A stretch of DNA of 64,000 nt from Nematostella vectensis (Eukaryota > Cnidaria > Anthozoa > Actiniaria > Edwardsiidae): the NCBI RefSeq assembly GCF_932526225.1, contig NC_064042.1, positions 8,962,540 through 9,026,539 on the forward strand. Direction: 5' to 3'. Positions 49,427-64,000 of the stretch are shown here, piece by piece. Below the pieces are notes generated by a model. That model was not told the origin of the DNA, ran no database searches, and saw only the letters and a list, made by a program, of their open reading frames with translations. Each line of letters opens with the position of its first letter. The first letter of the stretch is position 1. The position numbers and the translations under genes were made by a program.

Positions 49427-52400
49427 TCACGTGGGGACATTCAGGTTTACACTGAGAGCGACAAGACTTAGATCAATGAGCGAGCACGTGGGGACATTCA
49501 GGTTTACACTGAGAGCGACAAGACTTAGATCAATAAGAGAGCACGTGGGGACATCCAGGTTTATACTGATAGCGATAAGACTTAGATCAATGAGCGAGCA
49601 CGTGGGGACATCCAGGTTTACACTGAGAGCGACAAGACTTAGATCAATGAGCGAGCACGTGGGGACATTCAGGTTTACACTGATAGCGACAAGACTTAGA
49701 TCAATAAGCGAGCACGTGGAGACATCCAGGTTTACACTGAGAGCGACAAGACTTAGATCAATAAGCGAGCACGTGGGGACATTCAGGTTTATACTGATAG
49801 CGACAAGACTAAGATCAATAAGCGAGCACGTGGGGACATTCAGGTTTACACTGAGAGTGACAAGACTTAGATCAATAAGCGAGCACGTGGGGACATCCGG
49901 GTGTATACTGAGAGCGACAAGACTTCGATCAATAAGCGAGCACGTGGGGACATTCAGGTTTATACTGATAGCGACAAGACTTAGATCAATAAGCGAGCAC
50001 GTGGGGACATCCAGGTTTATACTGAGAGCGACAAGACTTAGATCAATAAGCGAGCACGTGGGGACATTCAGGTTTATACTGAGAGCGACAAGACTTAGAT
50101 CAATGAGCGAGCACGTGGGGACATTCAGGTTTAAACTGAGAGCGACAAGACTTAGACCAATAAGCGAGCACGTGGGGACATCCAGGTTTATACTGAGAGC
50201 GACAAGACTTAGATCAATAAGCGAGCACGTGGGGACATCCAGGTTTACACTGAGAGCGACAAGACTTAGATCAATAAGCGAGCACGTGGGGACATCCGGG
50301 TGTACACTGAGAGCGACAAGACTTAGATCAATGAGCGAGCACGTGGGGACATTCAGGTTTATACTGAGAGCGACAAGACTTAGATCAATAAGCGAGCACG
50401 TGGGGACATCCAGGTTTAAACTGAGAGCGACAAGACTTAGATCAATAAGCGAGCACGTGGGGACATCCAGGTTTATACTGATAGCGACAAGACTTAGATC
50501 AATGAGCGAGCACGTGGGGACATCCAGGTTTACACTGAGAGCGACAAGACTTAGATCAATGAGCGAGCACGTGGGGACATTCAGGTTTACACTGAGAGCG
50601 ACAAGACTTAGATCAATAAGAGAGCACGTGGGGACATCCAGGTTTACACTGAGAGCGACAAGACTTAGACCAATAAGCGAGCACGTGGGGACATCCAGGT
50701 TTATACTGATAGCGACAAGACTTAGATCAATAAGCGAGCACGTGGGGACATCCAGGTTTACACTGATAGCGACAAGACTTAGATCAATAAGCGAGCACGT
50801 GGGGACATCCGGGTGTATACTGAGAGCGACAAGACTTAGATCAATAAGCGAGCACGTGGGGACATCCGGGTGTATACTGAGAGCGACAAGACTTAGATCA
50901 ATAAGCGAGCACGTGGGGACATTCAGGTTTATACTGAGAGCGACAAGACTTAGATCAATGAGCGAGCACGTGGGGACATCCGGGTTTATGCTGATAGCGA
51001 CAAGACTGAGATCAATGAGCGAGCACGAGGGGACATCCAGGTTTACACTGAGAGCGACAAGACTTAGATCAATAAGCGAGCACGTGGGGACATTCAGTTT
51101 TTAATGAGAGTGACAAGACTTAGATCAATGAGCAAGCACGTGGGGACATCCAGGTTTATAAAGATAACGACAAGACTTAGATCAATGAGCGAGCACGTGG
51201 GGACATCCGGGTTTATACTGATAGCGACAAGACTTGGATCAATAAGCGAGCACGTGGGGACATCCAGGTTTATACTGAGAGCGACAAGACTTAGATCAAT
51301 AAGCGAGCACGTGGGGACATCCGGGTGTACACTGAGAGCGACAAGACTAAGATCAATGAGCGAGCACGTGGGGACATCCGGGTTTATACTGATAGCGACA
51401 AGACTTAGATCAATGAGCGAGCACGTGGGGACATCCAGGTTTACACTGAGAGCGACAAGACTTAGATCAATAAGCGAGCACGTGGGGACATTCAGTTTTT
51501 ACTGAGAGTGACAAGACTTAGATCAATGAGCGAGCACGTGGGGACATCCAGGTTTATAAAGATAACGACAAGACTTAGATCAATGAGCGAGCACGTGGGG
51601 ACATCCGGGTTTATACTGATAGCGACAAGACTTGGATCAATAAGCGAGCACGTGGGGACATCCGGGTGTACACTGAGAGCGACAAGACTAAGATCAATGA
51701 GCGAGCACGTGGGGACATCCGGGTTTATACTGAGATAGACAAGACTTGGATCAATGAGCGAGCACGTGGGGGCATCCAGGTTTACACTGAGAGCGACAAG
51801 ACTTAGATCAATAAGCGAGCACGTGGGGACATCCGGGTGTACACTGAGAGCGACAAGACTAAGATCAATGAGCGAGCACGTGGGGACATCCGGGTGTACA
51901 CTGAGAGCGACAAGACTTAGATCAATTAGCGAGCACGTGGGGACATTCAGGTTTACACTGATAGCGACAAGACTTAGATCAATAAGCGAGCACGTGGGGA
52001 CATTCAGGTTTACACTGAGAGCGACAAGACTTACATCAATGAGCGAGCACGTGGGGACATCCGGGTTTATACTGATAGCGACAAGACTGAGATCAATGAG
52101 CGAGCACGTGGGGACATCCAGGTTTACACTGAGAGCGACAAGACTTAGATCAATAAGCGAGCACGTGGGGACATTCAGTTTTTACTGTGAGTGACAAGAC
52201 TTAGATCAATGAGCGAGCACGTGGTGACATCCGGGTTTATACTGATAGCGACAAGACTTAGATCAATAAGCGAGCACGTGGGGACATCCAGGTTTATACT
52301 GAGAGCGACAAGACTTAGATCAATAAGCGAGCACGTGGGGACATTCAGGTTTATACTGATAGCGACAAGACTTAGATCAATAAGCGAGCACGTGGGGACA

Positions 52401-55286
52401 TCCAGGTTTACACTGAGAGCGACAAGACTTAGATCAATAAGCGAGCACGTGGGGACATCCGGGTGTACACTGAGAGCGACAAGACTTAGATCAATGAGCG
52501 AGCACGTGGGGACATTCAGGTTTATACTGAGAGCGACAAGACTTAGATCAATAAGCGAGCACGTGGGGACATCCAGGTTTACACTGAGAGCGACAAGACT
52601 AAGATCAATGAGCGAGCACGTGGGGACATCCGGGTTTATACTGATAGCGACAAGACTTAGATCAATGAGCGAGCACGTGGGGACATCCAGGTTTACACTG
52701 AGAGCGACGAGACTTAGATCAATAAGCGAGCACGTGGGGACATCCAGGTTTTTACTGATAGCGACAAGACTTGGATCAATGAGCGAGCACGTGGGGACAT
52801 CCAGGTTTACACTGAGAGCGACAAGACTTAGATCAATGAGCGAGCACGTGGGGACATTCAGGTTTACACTGATAGCGACAAGACTTAGATCAATAAGCGA
52901 GCACGTGGAGACATCCAGGTTTACACTGAGAGCGACAAGACTTAGATCAATAAGCGAGCACGTGGGGACATCCAGGTTTACACTGAGAGCGACAAGACTT
53001 AGAACAATAAGCGAGCACGTGGGGACATCCGGGTTTACACTGAGAGCGACAAGACTTACACCAATGAGCGAGCACGTGGGGACATCCGGGTGTATACTGA
53101 GAGCGACAAGACTTAGACCAATGAGCGAGCACGTGGGGACATTCAGGTTTACACTAAGAGCGACAAGACTTAGACCAATAAGCGAGCACGTGGGGACATT
53201 CAGGTTTACACTGAGAGCGACAAGACTTAGATCAATAAGCGAGCACGTGGGGACATTCAGGTTTATACTGATAGCGACAAGACTAAGATCAATAAGCGAG
53301 CACGTGGGGACATCCAGGTTTATACTGATAGCGACAAGACTTAGATCAATAAGCGAGCACGTGGGGACATCCAGGTTTATACTGAGAGCGACAAGACTTA
53401 GATCAATAAGCGAGCACGTGGGGACATTCAGGTTTATACTGAGAGCGACAAGACTTAGATCAATGAGCGAGCACGTGGGGACATTCAGGTTTAAACTGAG
53501 AGCGACAAGACTTAGACCAATAAGCGAGCACGTGGGGACATCCAGGTTTATACTGAGAGCGACAAGACTTAGATCAATAAGCGAGCACGTGGGGACATCC
53601 AGGTTTACACTGAGAGCGACAAGACTAAGATCAATAAGCGAGCACGTGGGGACATCCGGGTGTACACTGAGAGCGACAAGACTTAGATCAATGAGCGAGC
53701 ACGTGGGGACATTCAGGTTTATACTGAGAGCGACAAGACTTAGATCAATAAGCGAGCACGTGGGGACATCCAGGTTTACACTGAGAGCGACAAGACTTGG
53801 ATCAATGAGCGAGCACGTGGGGACATCCAGGTTTACACTGAGAGCGACAAGACTTAGATCAATGAGCGAGCACGTGGGGACATTCAGGTTTACACTGATA
53901 GCGACAAGACTTAGATCAATAAGCGAGCACGTGGAGACATCCAGGTTTACACTGAGAGCGACAAGACTTAGATCAATAAGCGAGCACGTGGGGACATCCA
54001 GGTTTACACTGAGAGCGACAAGACTTAGAACAATAAGCGAGCACGTGGGGACATCCGGGTTTACACTGAGAGCGACAAGACTTACACCAATGAGCGAGCA
54101 CGTGGGGACATCCGGGTGTATACTGAGAGCGACAAGACTTAGACCAATGAGCGAGCACGTGGGGACATTCAGGTTTACACTAAGAGCGACAAGACTTAGA
54201 CCAATAAGCGAGCACGTGGGGACATTCAGGTTTATACTGAGAGCGACAAGACTTAGATCAATGAGCGAGCACGTGGGGACATTCAGGTTTATACTGATAG
54301 CGACAAGACTAAGATCAATAAGCGAGCACGTGGGGACATCCAGGTTTATACTGATAGCGACAAGACTTAGATCAATAAGCGAGCACGTGGGGACATCCAG
54401 GTTTATACTGAGAGCGACAAGACTTAGATCAATAAGCGAGCACGTGGGGACATTCAGGTTTATACTGAGAGCGACAAGACTTAGATCAATGAGCGAGCAC
54501 GTGGGGACATTCAGGTTTAAACTGAGAGCGACAAGACTTAGACCAATAAGCGAGCACGTGGGGACATCCAGGTTTATACTGAGAGCGACAAGACTTAGAT
54601 CAATAAGCGAGCACGTGGGGACATCCGGGTGTACACTGAGAGAGACAAGACTTAGATCAATGAGCGAGCACGTGGGGACATCCGGGTGTACACTGAGAGC
54701 GACAAGACTTAGATCAATGAGCGAGCACGTGGGGACATTCAGGTTTATACTGAGAGCGACAAGACTTAGATCAATAAGCGAGCACGTGGGGACATCCGGG
54801 TGTACACTGAGAGCGACAAGACTTAGATCAATGAGCGAGCACGTGGGGACATTCAGGTTTACACTGATAGCGACAAGACTTAGATCAATGAGCGAGCACG
54901 TGGGGACATCCAGGTTTACACTGATAGCGACAAGACTTAGATCAATAAGCGAGCACGTGGGGACATCCGGGTTTACACTGAGAGCGACAAGACTTAGATC
55001 AATAAGCGAGCACGTGGGGACATCCAGGTTTACACTGATAGCGACAAGACTTAGATCAATAAGCGAGCACGTGGGGACATCCAGGTTTACACTGATGGCG
55101 ACAAGACTTAGATCAATAAGCGAGCACGTGGGGACATCCGGGTGTATACTGAGAGCGACAAGACTTAGATCAATAAGCGAGCACGTGGGGACATCCGGGT
55201 GTACACTGAGAGAGACAAGACTAAGATCAATGAGCGAGCACGTGGGGACATCCGGGTTTATACCGAGATAGACAAGACTTGGATCA

Positions 55287-58200
55287 ATGAGCGAGCACGT
55301 GGGGACATCCGGGTTTACACTGAGAGCGACAAGACTTAGATCAATAAGCGAGCACGTGGGGACATCCGGGTGTACACTGAGAGCGACAAGACTTAGATCA
55401 ATGAGCGAGCACGTGGGGACATTCAGGTTTACACTGATAGCGACAAGACTTAGATCAATGAGCGAGCACGTGGGGACATCCAGGTTTACACTGATAGCGA
55501 CAAGACTTAGATCAATAAGCGAGCACGTGGGGACATCCGGGTTTACACTGAGAGCGACAAGACTTAGATCAATAAGCGAGCACGTGGGGACATCCAGGTT
55601 TACACTGATAGCGACAAGACTTAGATCAATAAGCGAGCACGTGGGGACATCCAGGTTTACACTGATAGCGACAAGACTTAGATCAATAAGCGAGCACGTG
55701 GGGACATCCGGGTGTATACTGAGAGCGACAAGACTTAGATCAATAAGCGAGCACGTGGGGACATCCGGGTGTATACTGAGAGCGACAAGACTTAGATCAA
55801 TAAGCGAGCACGTGGGGACATTCAGGTTTATACTGAGAGCGACAAGACTTAGATCAATGAGCGAGCACGTGGGGACATCCGGGTTTATGCTGATAGCGAC
55901 AAGACTGAGATCAATGAGCGAGCACGAGGGGACATCCAGGTTTACACTGATAGCGACAAGACTTAGATCAATAAGCGAGCACGTGGGGACATTCAGGTTT
56001 ACACTGAGAGCGACAAGACCTAGACCAATAAGCGAGCACGTGGGGACATCCGGGTTTACACTGAGAGCGACAAGACTTAGATCAATAAGCGAGCACGTGG
56101 GGACATTCAGGTTTACACTGATAGCGACAAGACTTAGACCAATAAGCGAGCACGTGGGGACATTCAGGTTTACACTGAGAGCGACAAGACTTAGATCAAT
56201 GAGCGATCACGTGGGGACATTCAGGTTTACACTGAGAGCGACAAGACTTAGATCAATGAGCGAGCACGTGGGGACATTCAGGTTTACACTGAGAGCGACA
56301 AGACTTAGATCAATAAGAGAGCACGTGGGGACATCCAGGTTTATACTGATAGCGACAAGACTTAGATCAATGAGCGAGCACGTGGGGACATCCAGGTTTA
56401 CACTGAGAGCGACAAGACTTAGATCAATGAGCGAGCACGTGGGGACATTCAGGTTTACACTGATAGCGACAAGACTTAGATCAATAAGCGAGCACGTGGA
56501 GACATCCAGGTTTACACTGAGAGCGACAAGACTTAGATCAATAAGCGAGCACGTGGGGACATTCAGGTTTATACTGATAGCGACAAGACTAAGATCAATA
56601 AGCGAGCACGTGGGGACATTCAGGTTTACACTGAGAGTGACAAGACTTAGATCAATAAGCGAGCACGTGGGGACATCCGGGTGTATACTGAGAGCGACAA
56701 GACTTTGATCAATAAGCGAGCACGTGGGGACATTCAGGTTTATACTGATAGCGACAAGACTTAGATCAATAAGCGAGCACGTGGGGACATCCAGGTTTAT
56801 ACTGAGAGCGACAAGACTTAGATCAATAAGCGAGCACGTGGGGACATTCAGGTTTATACTGAGAGCGACAAGACTTAGATCAATGAGCGAGCACGTGGGG
56901 ACATTCAGGTTTAAACTGAGAGCGACAAGACTTAGACCAATAAGCGAGCACGTGGGGACATCCAGGTTTATACTGAGAGCGACAAGACTTAGATCAATAA
57001 GCGAGCACGTGGGGACATCCAGGTTTACACTGAGAGCGACAAGACTTAGATCAATAAGCGAGCACGTGGGGACATCCGGGTGTACACTGAGAGCGACAAG
57101 ACTTAGATCAATGAGCGAGCACGTGGGGACATTCAGGTTTATACTGAGAGCGACAAGACTTAGATCAATAAGCGAGCACGTGGGGACATCCAGGTTTACA
57201 CTGAGAGCGACAAGACTTGGATCAATGAGCGAGCACGTGGGGACATCCAGGTTTACACTGAGAGCGACAAGACTTAGATCAATGAGCGAGCACGTGGGGA
57301 CATTCAGGTTTACACTGATAGCGACAAGACTTAGATCAATAAGCGAGCACGTGGAGACATCCAGGTTTACACTGAGAGCGACAAGACTTAGATCAATAAG
57401 CGAGCACGTGGGGACATCCAGGTTTACACTGAGAGCGACAAGACTTAGAACAATAAGCGAGCACGTGGGGACATCCGGGTTTACACTGAGAGCGACAAGA
57501 CTTACACCAATGAGCGAGCACGTGGGGACATCCGGGTGTATACTGAGAGCGACAAGACTTAGACCAATGAGCGAGCACGTGGGGACATTCAGGTTTACAC
57601 TAAGAGCGACAAGACTTAGACCAATAAGCGAGCACGTGGGGACATTCAGGTTTATACTGAGAGCGACAAGACTTAGATCAATGAGCGAGCACGTGGGGAC
57701 ATTCAGGTTTATACTGATAGCGACAAGACTAAGATCAATAAGCGAGCACGTGGGGACATCCAGGTTTATACTGATAGCGACAAGACTTAGATCAATAAGC
57801 GAGCACGTGGGGACATCCAGGTTTATACTGAGAGCGACAAGACTTAGATCAATAAGCGAGCACGTGGGGACATTCAGGTTTATACTGAGAGCGACAAGAC
57901 TTAGATCAATGAGCGAGCACGTGGGGACATTCAGGTTTAAACTGAGAGCGACAAGACTTAGACCAATAAGCGAGCACGTGGGGACATCCAGGTTTATACT
58001 GAGAGCGACAAGACTTAGATCAATAAGCGAGCACGTGGGGACATCCGGGTGTACACTGAGAGAGACAAGACTTAGATCAATGAGCGAGCACGTGGGGACA
58101 TCCGGGTGTACACTGAGAGCGACAAGACTTAGATCAATGAGCGAGCACGTGGGGACATTCAGGTTTATACTGAGAGCGACAAGACTTAGATCAATAAGCG

Positions 58201-61200
58201 AGCACGTGGGGACATCCGGGTGTACACTGAGAGCGACAAGACTTAGATCAATGAGCGAGCACGTGGGGACATTCAGGTTTACACTGATAGCGACAAGACT
58301 TAGATCAATGAGCGAGCACGTGGGGACATCCAGGTTTACACTGATAGCGACAAGACTTAGATCAATAAGCGAGCACGTGGGGACATCCGGGTTTACACTG
58401 AGAGCGACAAGACTTAGATCAATAAGCGAGCACGTGGGGACATCCAGGTTTACACTGATAGCGACAAGACTTAGATCAATAAGCGAGCACGTGGGGACAT
58501 CCAGGTTTACACTGATGGCGACAAGACTTAGATCAATAAGCGAGCACGTGGGGACATCCGGGTGTATACTGAGAGCGACAAGACTTAGATCAATAAGCGA
58601 GCACGTGGGGACATCCGGGTGTACACTGAGAGAGACAAGACTAAGATCAATGAGCGAGCACGTGGGGACATCCGGGTTTATACCGAGATAGACAAGACTT
58701 GGATCAATGAGCGAGCACGTGGGGACATCCGGGTTTACACTGAGAGCGACAAGACTTAGATCAATAAGCGAGCACGTGGGGACATCCGGGTGTACACTGA
58801 GAGCGACAAGACTTAGATCAATGAGCGAGCACGTGGGGACATTCAGGTTTACACTGATAGCGACAAGACTTAGATCAATGAGCGAGCACGTGGGGACATC
58901 CAGGTTTACACTGATAGCGACAAGACTTAGATCAATAAGCGAGCACGTGGGGACATCCGGGTTTACACTGAGAGCGACAAGACTTAGATCAATAAGCGAG
59001 CACGTGGGGACATCCAGGTTTACACTGATAGCGACAAGACTTAGATCAATAAGCGAGCACGTGGGGACATCCAGGTTTACACTGATAGCGACAAGACTTA
59101 GATCAATAAGCGAGCACGTGGGGACATCCGGGTGTATACTGAGAGCGACAAGACTTAGATCAATAAGCGAGCACGTGGGGACATCCGGGTGTATACTGAG
59201 AGCGACAAGACTTAGATCAATAAGCGAGCACGTGGGGACATTCAGGTTTATACTGAGAGCGACAAGACTTAGATCAATGAGCGAGCACGTGGGGACATCC
59301 GGGTTTATGCTGATAGCGACAAGACTGAGATCAATGAGCGAGCACGAGGGGACATCCAGGTTTACACTGATAGCGACAAGACTTAGATCAATAAGCGAGC
59401 ACGTGGGGACATTCAGGTTTACACTGAGAGCGACAAGACCTAGACCAATAAGCGAGCACGTGGGGACATCCGGGTTTACACTGAGAGCGACAAGACTTAG
59501 ATCAATAAGCGAGCACGTGGGGACATTCAGGTTTACACTGATAGCGACAAGACTTAGACCAATAAGCGAGCACGTGGGGACATTCAGGTTTACACTGAGA
59601 GCGACAAGACTTAGATCAATGAGCGATCACGTGGGGACATTCAGGTTTACACTGAGAGCGACAAGACTTAGATCAATGAGCGAGCACGTGGGGACATTCA
59701 GGTTTACACTGAGAGCGACAAGACTTAGATCAATAAGAGAGCACGTGGGGACATCCAGGTTTATACTGATAGCGACAAGACTTAGATCAATGAGCGAGCA
59801 CGTGGGGACATCCAGGTTTACACTGAGAGCGACAAGACTTAGATCAATGAGCGAGCACGTGGGGACATTCAGGTTTACACTGATAGCGACAAGACTTAGA
59901 TCAATAAGCGAGCACGTGGAGACATCCAGGTTTACACTGAGAGCGACAAGACTTAGATCAATAAGCGAGCACGTGGGGACATTCAGGTTTATACTGATAG
60001 CGACAAGACTAAGATCAATAAGCGAGCACGTGGGGACATTCAGGTTTACACTGAGAGTGACAAGACTTAGATCAATAAGCGAGCACGTGGGGACATCCGG
60101 GTGTATACTGAGAGCGACAAGACTTTGATCAATAAGCGAGCACGTGGGGACATTCAGGTTTATACTGATAGCGACAAGACTTAGATCAATAAGCGAGCAC
60201 GTGGGGACATCCAGGTTTATACTGAGAGCGACAAGACTTAGATCAATAAGCGAGCACGTGGGGACATTCAGGTTTATACTGAGAGCGACAAGACTTAGAT
60301 CAATGAGCGAGCACGTGGGGACATTCAGGTTTAAACTGAGAGCGACAAGACTTAGACCAATAAGCGAGCACGTGGGGACATCCAGGTTTATACTGAGAGC
60401 GACAAGACTTAGATCAATAAGCGAGCACGTGGGGACATCCAGGTTTACACTGAGAGCGACAAGACTTAGATCAATAAGCGAGCACGTGGGGACATCCGGG
60501 TGTACACTGAGAGCGACAAGACTTAGATCAATGAGCGAGCACGTGGGGACATTCAGGTTTATACTGAGAGCGACAAGACTTAGATCAATAAGCGAGCACG
60601 TGGGGACATCCAGGTTTACACTGAGAGCGACAAGACTTAGATCAATAAGCGAGCACGTGGGGACATCCAGGTTTATACTGATAGCGACAAGACTTAGATC
60701 AATGAGCGAGCACGTGGGGACATCCAGGTTTACACTGAGAGCGACAAGACTTAGATCAATGAGCGAGCACGTGGGGACATTCAGGTTTACACTGAGAGCG
60801 ACAAGACTTAGATCAATAAGAGAGCACGTGGGGACATCCAGGTTTACACTGAGAGCGACAAGACTTAGACCAATAAGCGAGCACGTGGGGACATCCAGGT
60901 TTATACTGATAGCGACAAGACTTAGATCAATAAGCGAGCACGTGGGGACATCCAGGTTTATACTGAGAGCGACAAGGCTTACACCAATGAGCGAGCACGT
61001 GGGGACATCCAGGTTTATACTGAGAGCGACAAGACTTAGATCAATGAGCGAGCACGTGGGGACATCCAGGTTTATACTGAGAGCGACAAGACTTAGATCA
61101 ATGAGCGAGCACGTGGGGACATCCGGGTGTACACTGAGAGCGACCAGACTTAGATCAATAAGCGAGCAGGTGGGGACATTCAGGTTTACACTGAGAGCGA

Positions 61201-62126
61201 CAAGACTTAGATCAATGAGCGAGCACGTGGGGACATTCAGGTTTATACTGAGAGTGACAAGACTTAGATCAATAAGCAAGCCCGCGGGGACATCCAGGTT
61301 TATACTGAGAGTGACAAGACTTAGACCAATAAGCGAGCCCGCGGGGACATCCAGGTTTATACTGAGAGTGACAAGACTTAGATCAATAACCGAGCACGTG
61401 GGGACATCCAGGTTTACACTGATAGCGACAAGACATAGATAAATAAGCGAGCACGTGGGGACATCCGGGTGTACACTGAGAGAGACAAGACTAAGATCAA
61501 TGAGCGAGCACGTGGGGACATCCGGGTTTATACCGAGATAGACAAGACTTGGATCAATGAGCGAGCACGTGGGGACATCCGGGTTTACACTGAGAGCGAC
61601 AAGACTTAGATCAATAAGCGAGCACGTGGGGACATCCGGGTGTACACTGAGAGCGACAAGACTTAGATCAATGAGCGAGCACGTGGGGACATTCAGGTTT
61701 ACACTGATAGCGACAAGACTTAGATCAATGAGCGAGCACGTGGGGACATCCAGGTTTACACTGATAGCGACAAGACTTAGATCAATAAGCGAGCACGTGG
61801 GGACATCCGGGTTTACACTGAGAGCGACAAGACTTAGATCAATAAGCGAGCACGTGGGGACATCCAGGTTTACACTGATAGCGACAAGACTTAGATCAAT
61901 AAGCGAGCACGTGGGGACATCCAGGTTTACACTGATGGCGACAAGACTTAGATCAATAAGCGAGCACGTGGGGACATCCGGGTGTATACTGAGAGCGACA
62001 AGACTTAGATCAATAAGCGAGCACGTGGGGACATCTGGGTGTACACTGAGAGAGACAAGACTAAGATCAATGAGCGAGCACGTGGGGACATCCGGGTTTA
62101 TACCGAGATAGACAAGACTTGGATCA
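55287..62126. repeat. 3420 bp higher-order repeat (60 x 57 bp)
   Basis: 55287-56708 and 58707-60128 encode identical 473-codon open frames, 3420 bp apart. The variant GGGTTTATGCTGATAGC recurs at 55880, 59300 and 62720. The second copy matches the first until about 60640, then switches to a block like 50430-50720, and returns to the pattern near 61470. Blocks 50981-52220 and 62720-63960 also match at an offset of 11739 bp. Confidence 0.8.
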
Positions 62127-64000
62127 ATGAGCGAGCACGTGGGGACATCCGGGTTTACACTGAGAGCGACAAGACTTAGATCAATAAGCGAGCACGTGGG
62201 GACATCCGGGTGTACACTGAGAGCGACAAGACTTAGATCAATGAGCGAGCACGTGGGGACATTCAGGTTTACACTGATAGCGACAAGACTTAGATCAATG
62301 AGCGAGCACGTGGGGACATCCAGGTTTACACTGATAGCGACAAGACTTAGATCAATAAGCGAGCACGTGGGGACATCCGGGTTTACACTGAGAGCGACAA
62401 GACTTAGATCAATAAGCGAGCACGTGGGGACATCCAGGTTTACACTGATAGCGACAAGACTTAGATCAATAAGCGAGCACGTGGGGACATCCAGGTTTAC
62501 ACTGATAGCGACAAGACTTAGATCAATAAGCGAGCACGTGGGGACATCCGGGTGTATACTGAGAGCGACAAGACTTAGATCAATAAGCGAGCACGTGGGG
62601 ACATCCGGGTGTATACTGAGAGCGACAAGACTTAGATCAATAAGCGAGCACGTGGGGACATTCAGGTTTATACTGAGAGCGACAAGACTTAGATCAATGA
62701 GCGAGCACGTGGGGACATCCGGGTTTATGCTGATAGCGACAAGACTGAGATCAATGAGCGAGCACGAGGGGACATCCAGGTTTACACTGAGAGCGACAAG
62801 ACTTAGATCAATAAGCGAGCACGTGGGGACATTCAGTTTTTAATGAGAGTGACAAGACTTAGATCAATGAGCAAGCACGTGGGGACATCCAGGTTTATAA
62901 AGATAACGACAAGACTTAGATCAATGAGCGAGCACGTGGGGACATCCGGGTTTATACTGATAGCGACAAGACTTGGATCAATAAGCGAGCACGTGGGGAC
63001 ATCCAGGTTTATACTGAGAGCGACAAGACTTAGATCAATAAGCGAGCACGTGGGGACATCCGGGTGTACACTGAGAGCGACAAGACTAAGATCAATGAGC
63101 GAGCACGTGGGGACATCCGGGTTTATACTGATAGCGACAAGACTTAGATCAATGAGCGAGCACGTGGGGACATCCAGGTTTACACTGAGAGCGACAAGAC
63201 TTAGATCAATAAGCGAGCACGTGGGGACATTCAGTTTTTACTGAGAGTGACAAGACTTAGATCAATGAGCGAGCACGTGGGGACATCCAGGTTTATAAAG
63301 ATAACGACAAGACTTAGATCAATGAGCGAGCACGTGGGGACATCCGGGTTTATACTGATAGCGACAAGACTTGGATCAATAAGCGAGCACGTGGGGACAT
63401 CCGGGTGTACACTGAGAGCGACAAGACTAAGATCAATGAGCGAGCACGTGGGGACATCCGGGTTTATACTGAGATAGACAAGACTTGGATCAATGAGCGA
63501 GCACGTGGGGGCATCCAGGTTTACACTGAGAGCGACAAGACTTAGATCAATAAGCGAGCACGTGGGGACATCCGGGTGTACACTGAGAGCGACAAGACTA
63601 AGATCAATGAGCGAGCACGTGGGGACATCCGGGTGTACACTGAGAGCGACAAGACTTAGATCAATTAGAGAGCACGTGGGGACATTCAGGTTTACACTGA
63701 TAGCGACAAGACTTAGATCAATAAGCGAGCACGTGGGGACATTCAGGTTTACACTGAGAGCGACAAGACTTACATCAATGAGCGAGCACGTGGGGACATC
63801 CGGGTTTATACTGATAGCGACAAGACTGAGATCAATGAGCGAGCACGTGGGGACATCCAGGTTTACACTGAGAGCGACAAGACTTAGATCAATAAGCGAG
63901 CACGTGGGGACATTCAGTTTTTACTGTGAGTGACAAGACTTAGATCAATGAGCGAGCACGTGGTGACATCCGGGTTTATACTGATAGCGACAAGACTTGG

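Overview
The window is eukaryotic nuclear DNA. Genes are intron-rich with GT-AG introns, there are AATAAA signals, a tRNA-derived SINE, many short inverted-repeat transposons, and no operons. Gene content (an ancestral-type ETS pair, a GABP-alpha gene, an MRP4-like ABC transporter, glutathione reductase) and a decayed transposon gene of a type I associate with anthozoans suggest a cnidarian, perhaps a sea anemone. That assignment is inference from gene style, not a database match.

Layout. 1-1000: a degenerate ACGC-rich repeat and a SINE. About 1.0-4.26 kb, minus strand: N-terminal part of a calponin-homology-like protein. 4.93-10.83 kb, plus strand: complete 14-exon glutathione reductase, divergent from the CH gene across a ~670 bp shared promoter region. 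11.52-12.52 kb, minus strand: intronless PI-PLC X-domain protein. 14.11-16.57 kb, plus strand: ETS transcription factor. 21.17-26.59 kb, plus strand: GABP-alpha-like ETS factor with an OST domain but no visible Pointed domain. 28.71-45.80 kb, minus strand: 17 consecutive exons of an ABCC/MRP4-like transporter, from NBD1 Walker A to the stop; its first transmembrane half lies beyond the right edge. A decayed antisense transposon gene sits in one of its introns (32.5-34.8 kb). 45.79 kb to the end: a 57-bp megasatellite of about 320 units that runs off the window.

The most striking theme is that tandem arrays repeatedly sit on exon-intron junctions and include the splice site in each unit. (a) The 57-bp megasatellite unit is the last 36 nt of the intron (branch-point-like sequence, pyrimidine tract, AG) plus the first 21 nt of the NBD1 Walker A exon. 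(b) The acceptor and first 73 nt of the NBD2 signature exon occur six times in a 119-122 bp tandem array. (c) The donor end of the same exon is duplicated with a 149 bp period. (d) In the CH gene, the donor end of an exon is repeated five times at ~112-115 bp. The 57-bp array is also frame-neutral (19 codons) and the proximal ~59 units are open in the frame of the NBD1 exon, so upstream acceptor use would add 19-residue repeats rather than break the protein.

Exon coordinates below were derived by hand from splice consensus and reading-phase continuity; every exon junction of GR, both ETS genes and the ABCC gene is phase-consistent without a frameshift.
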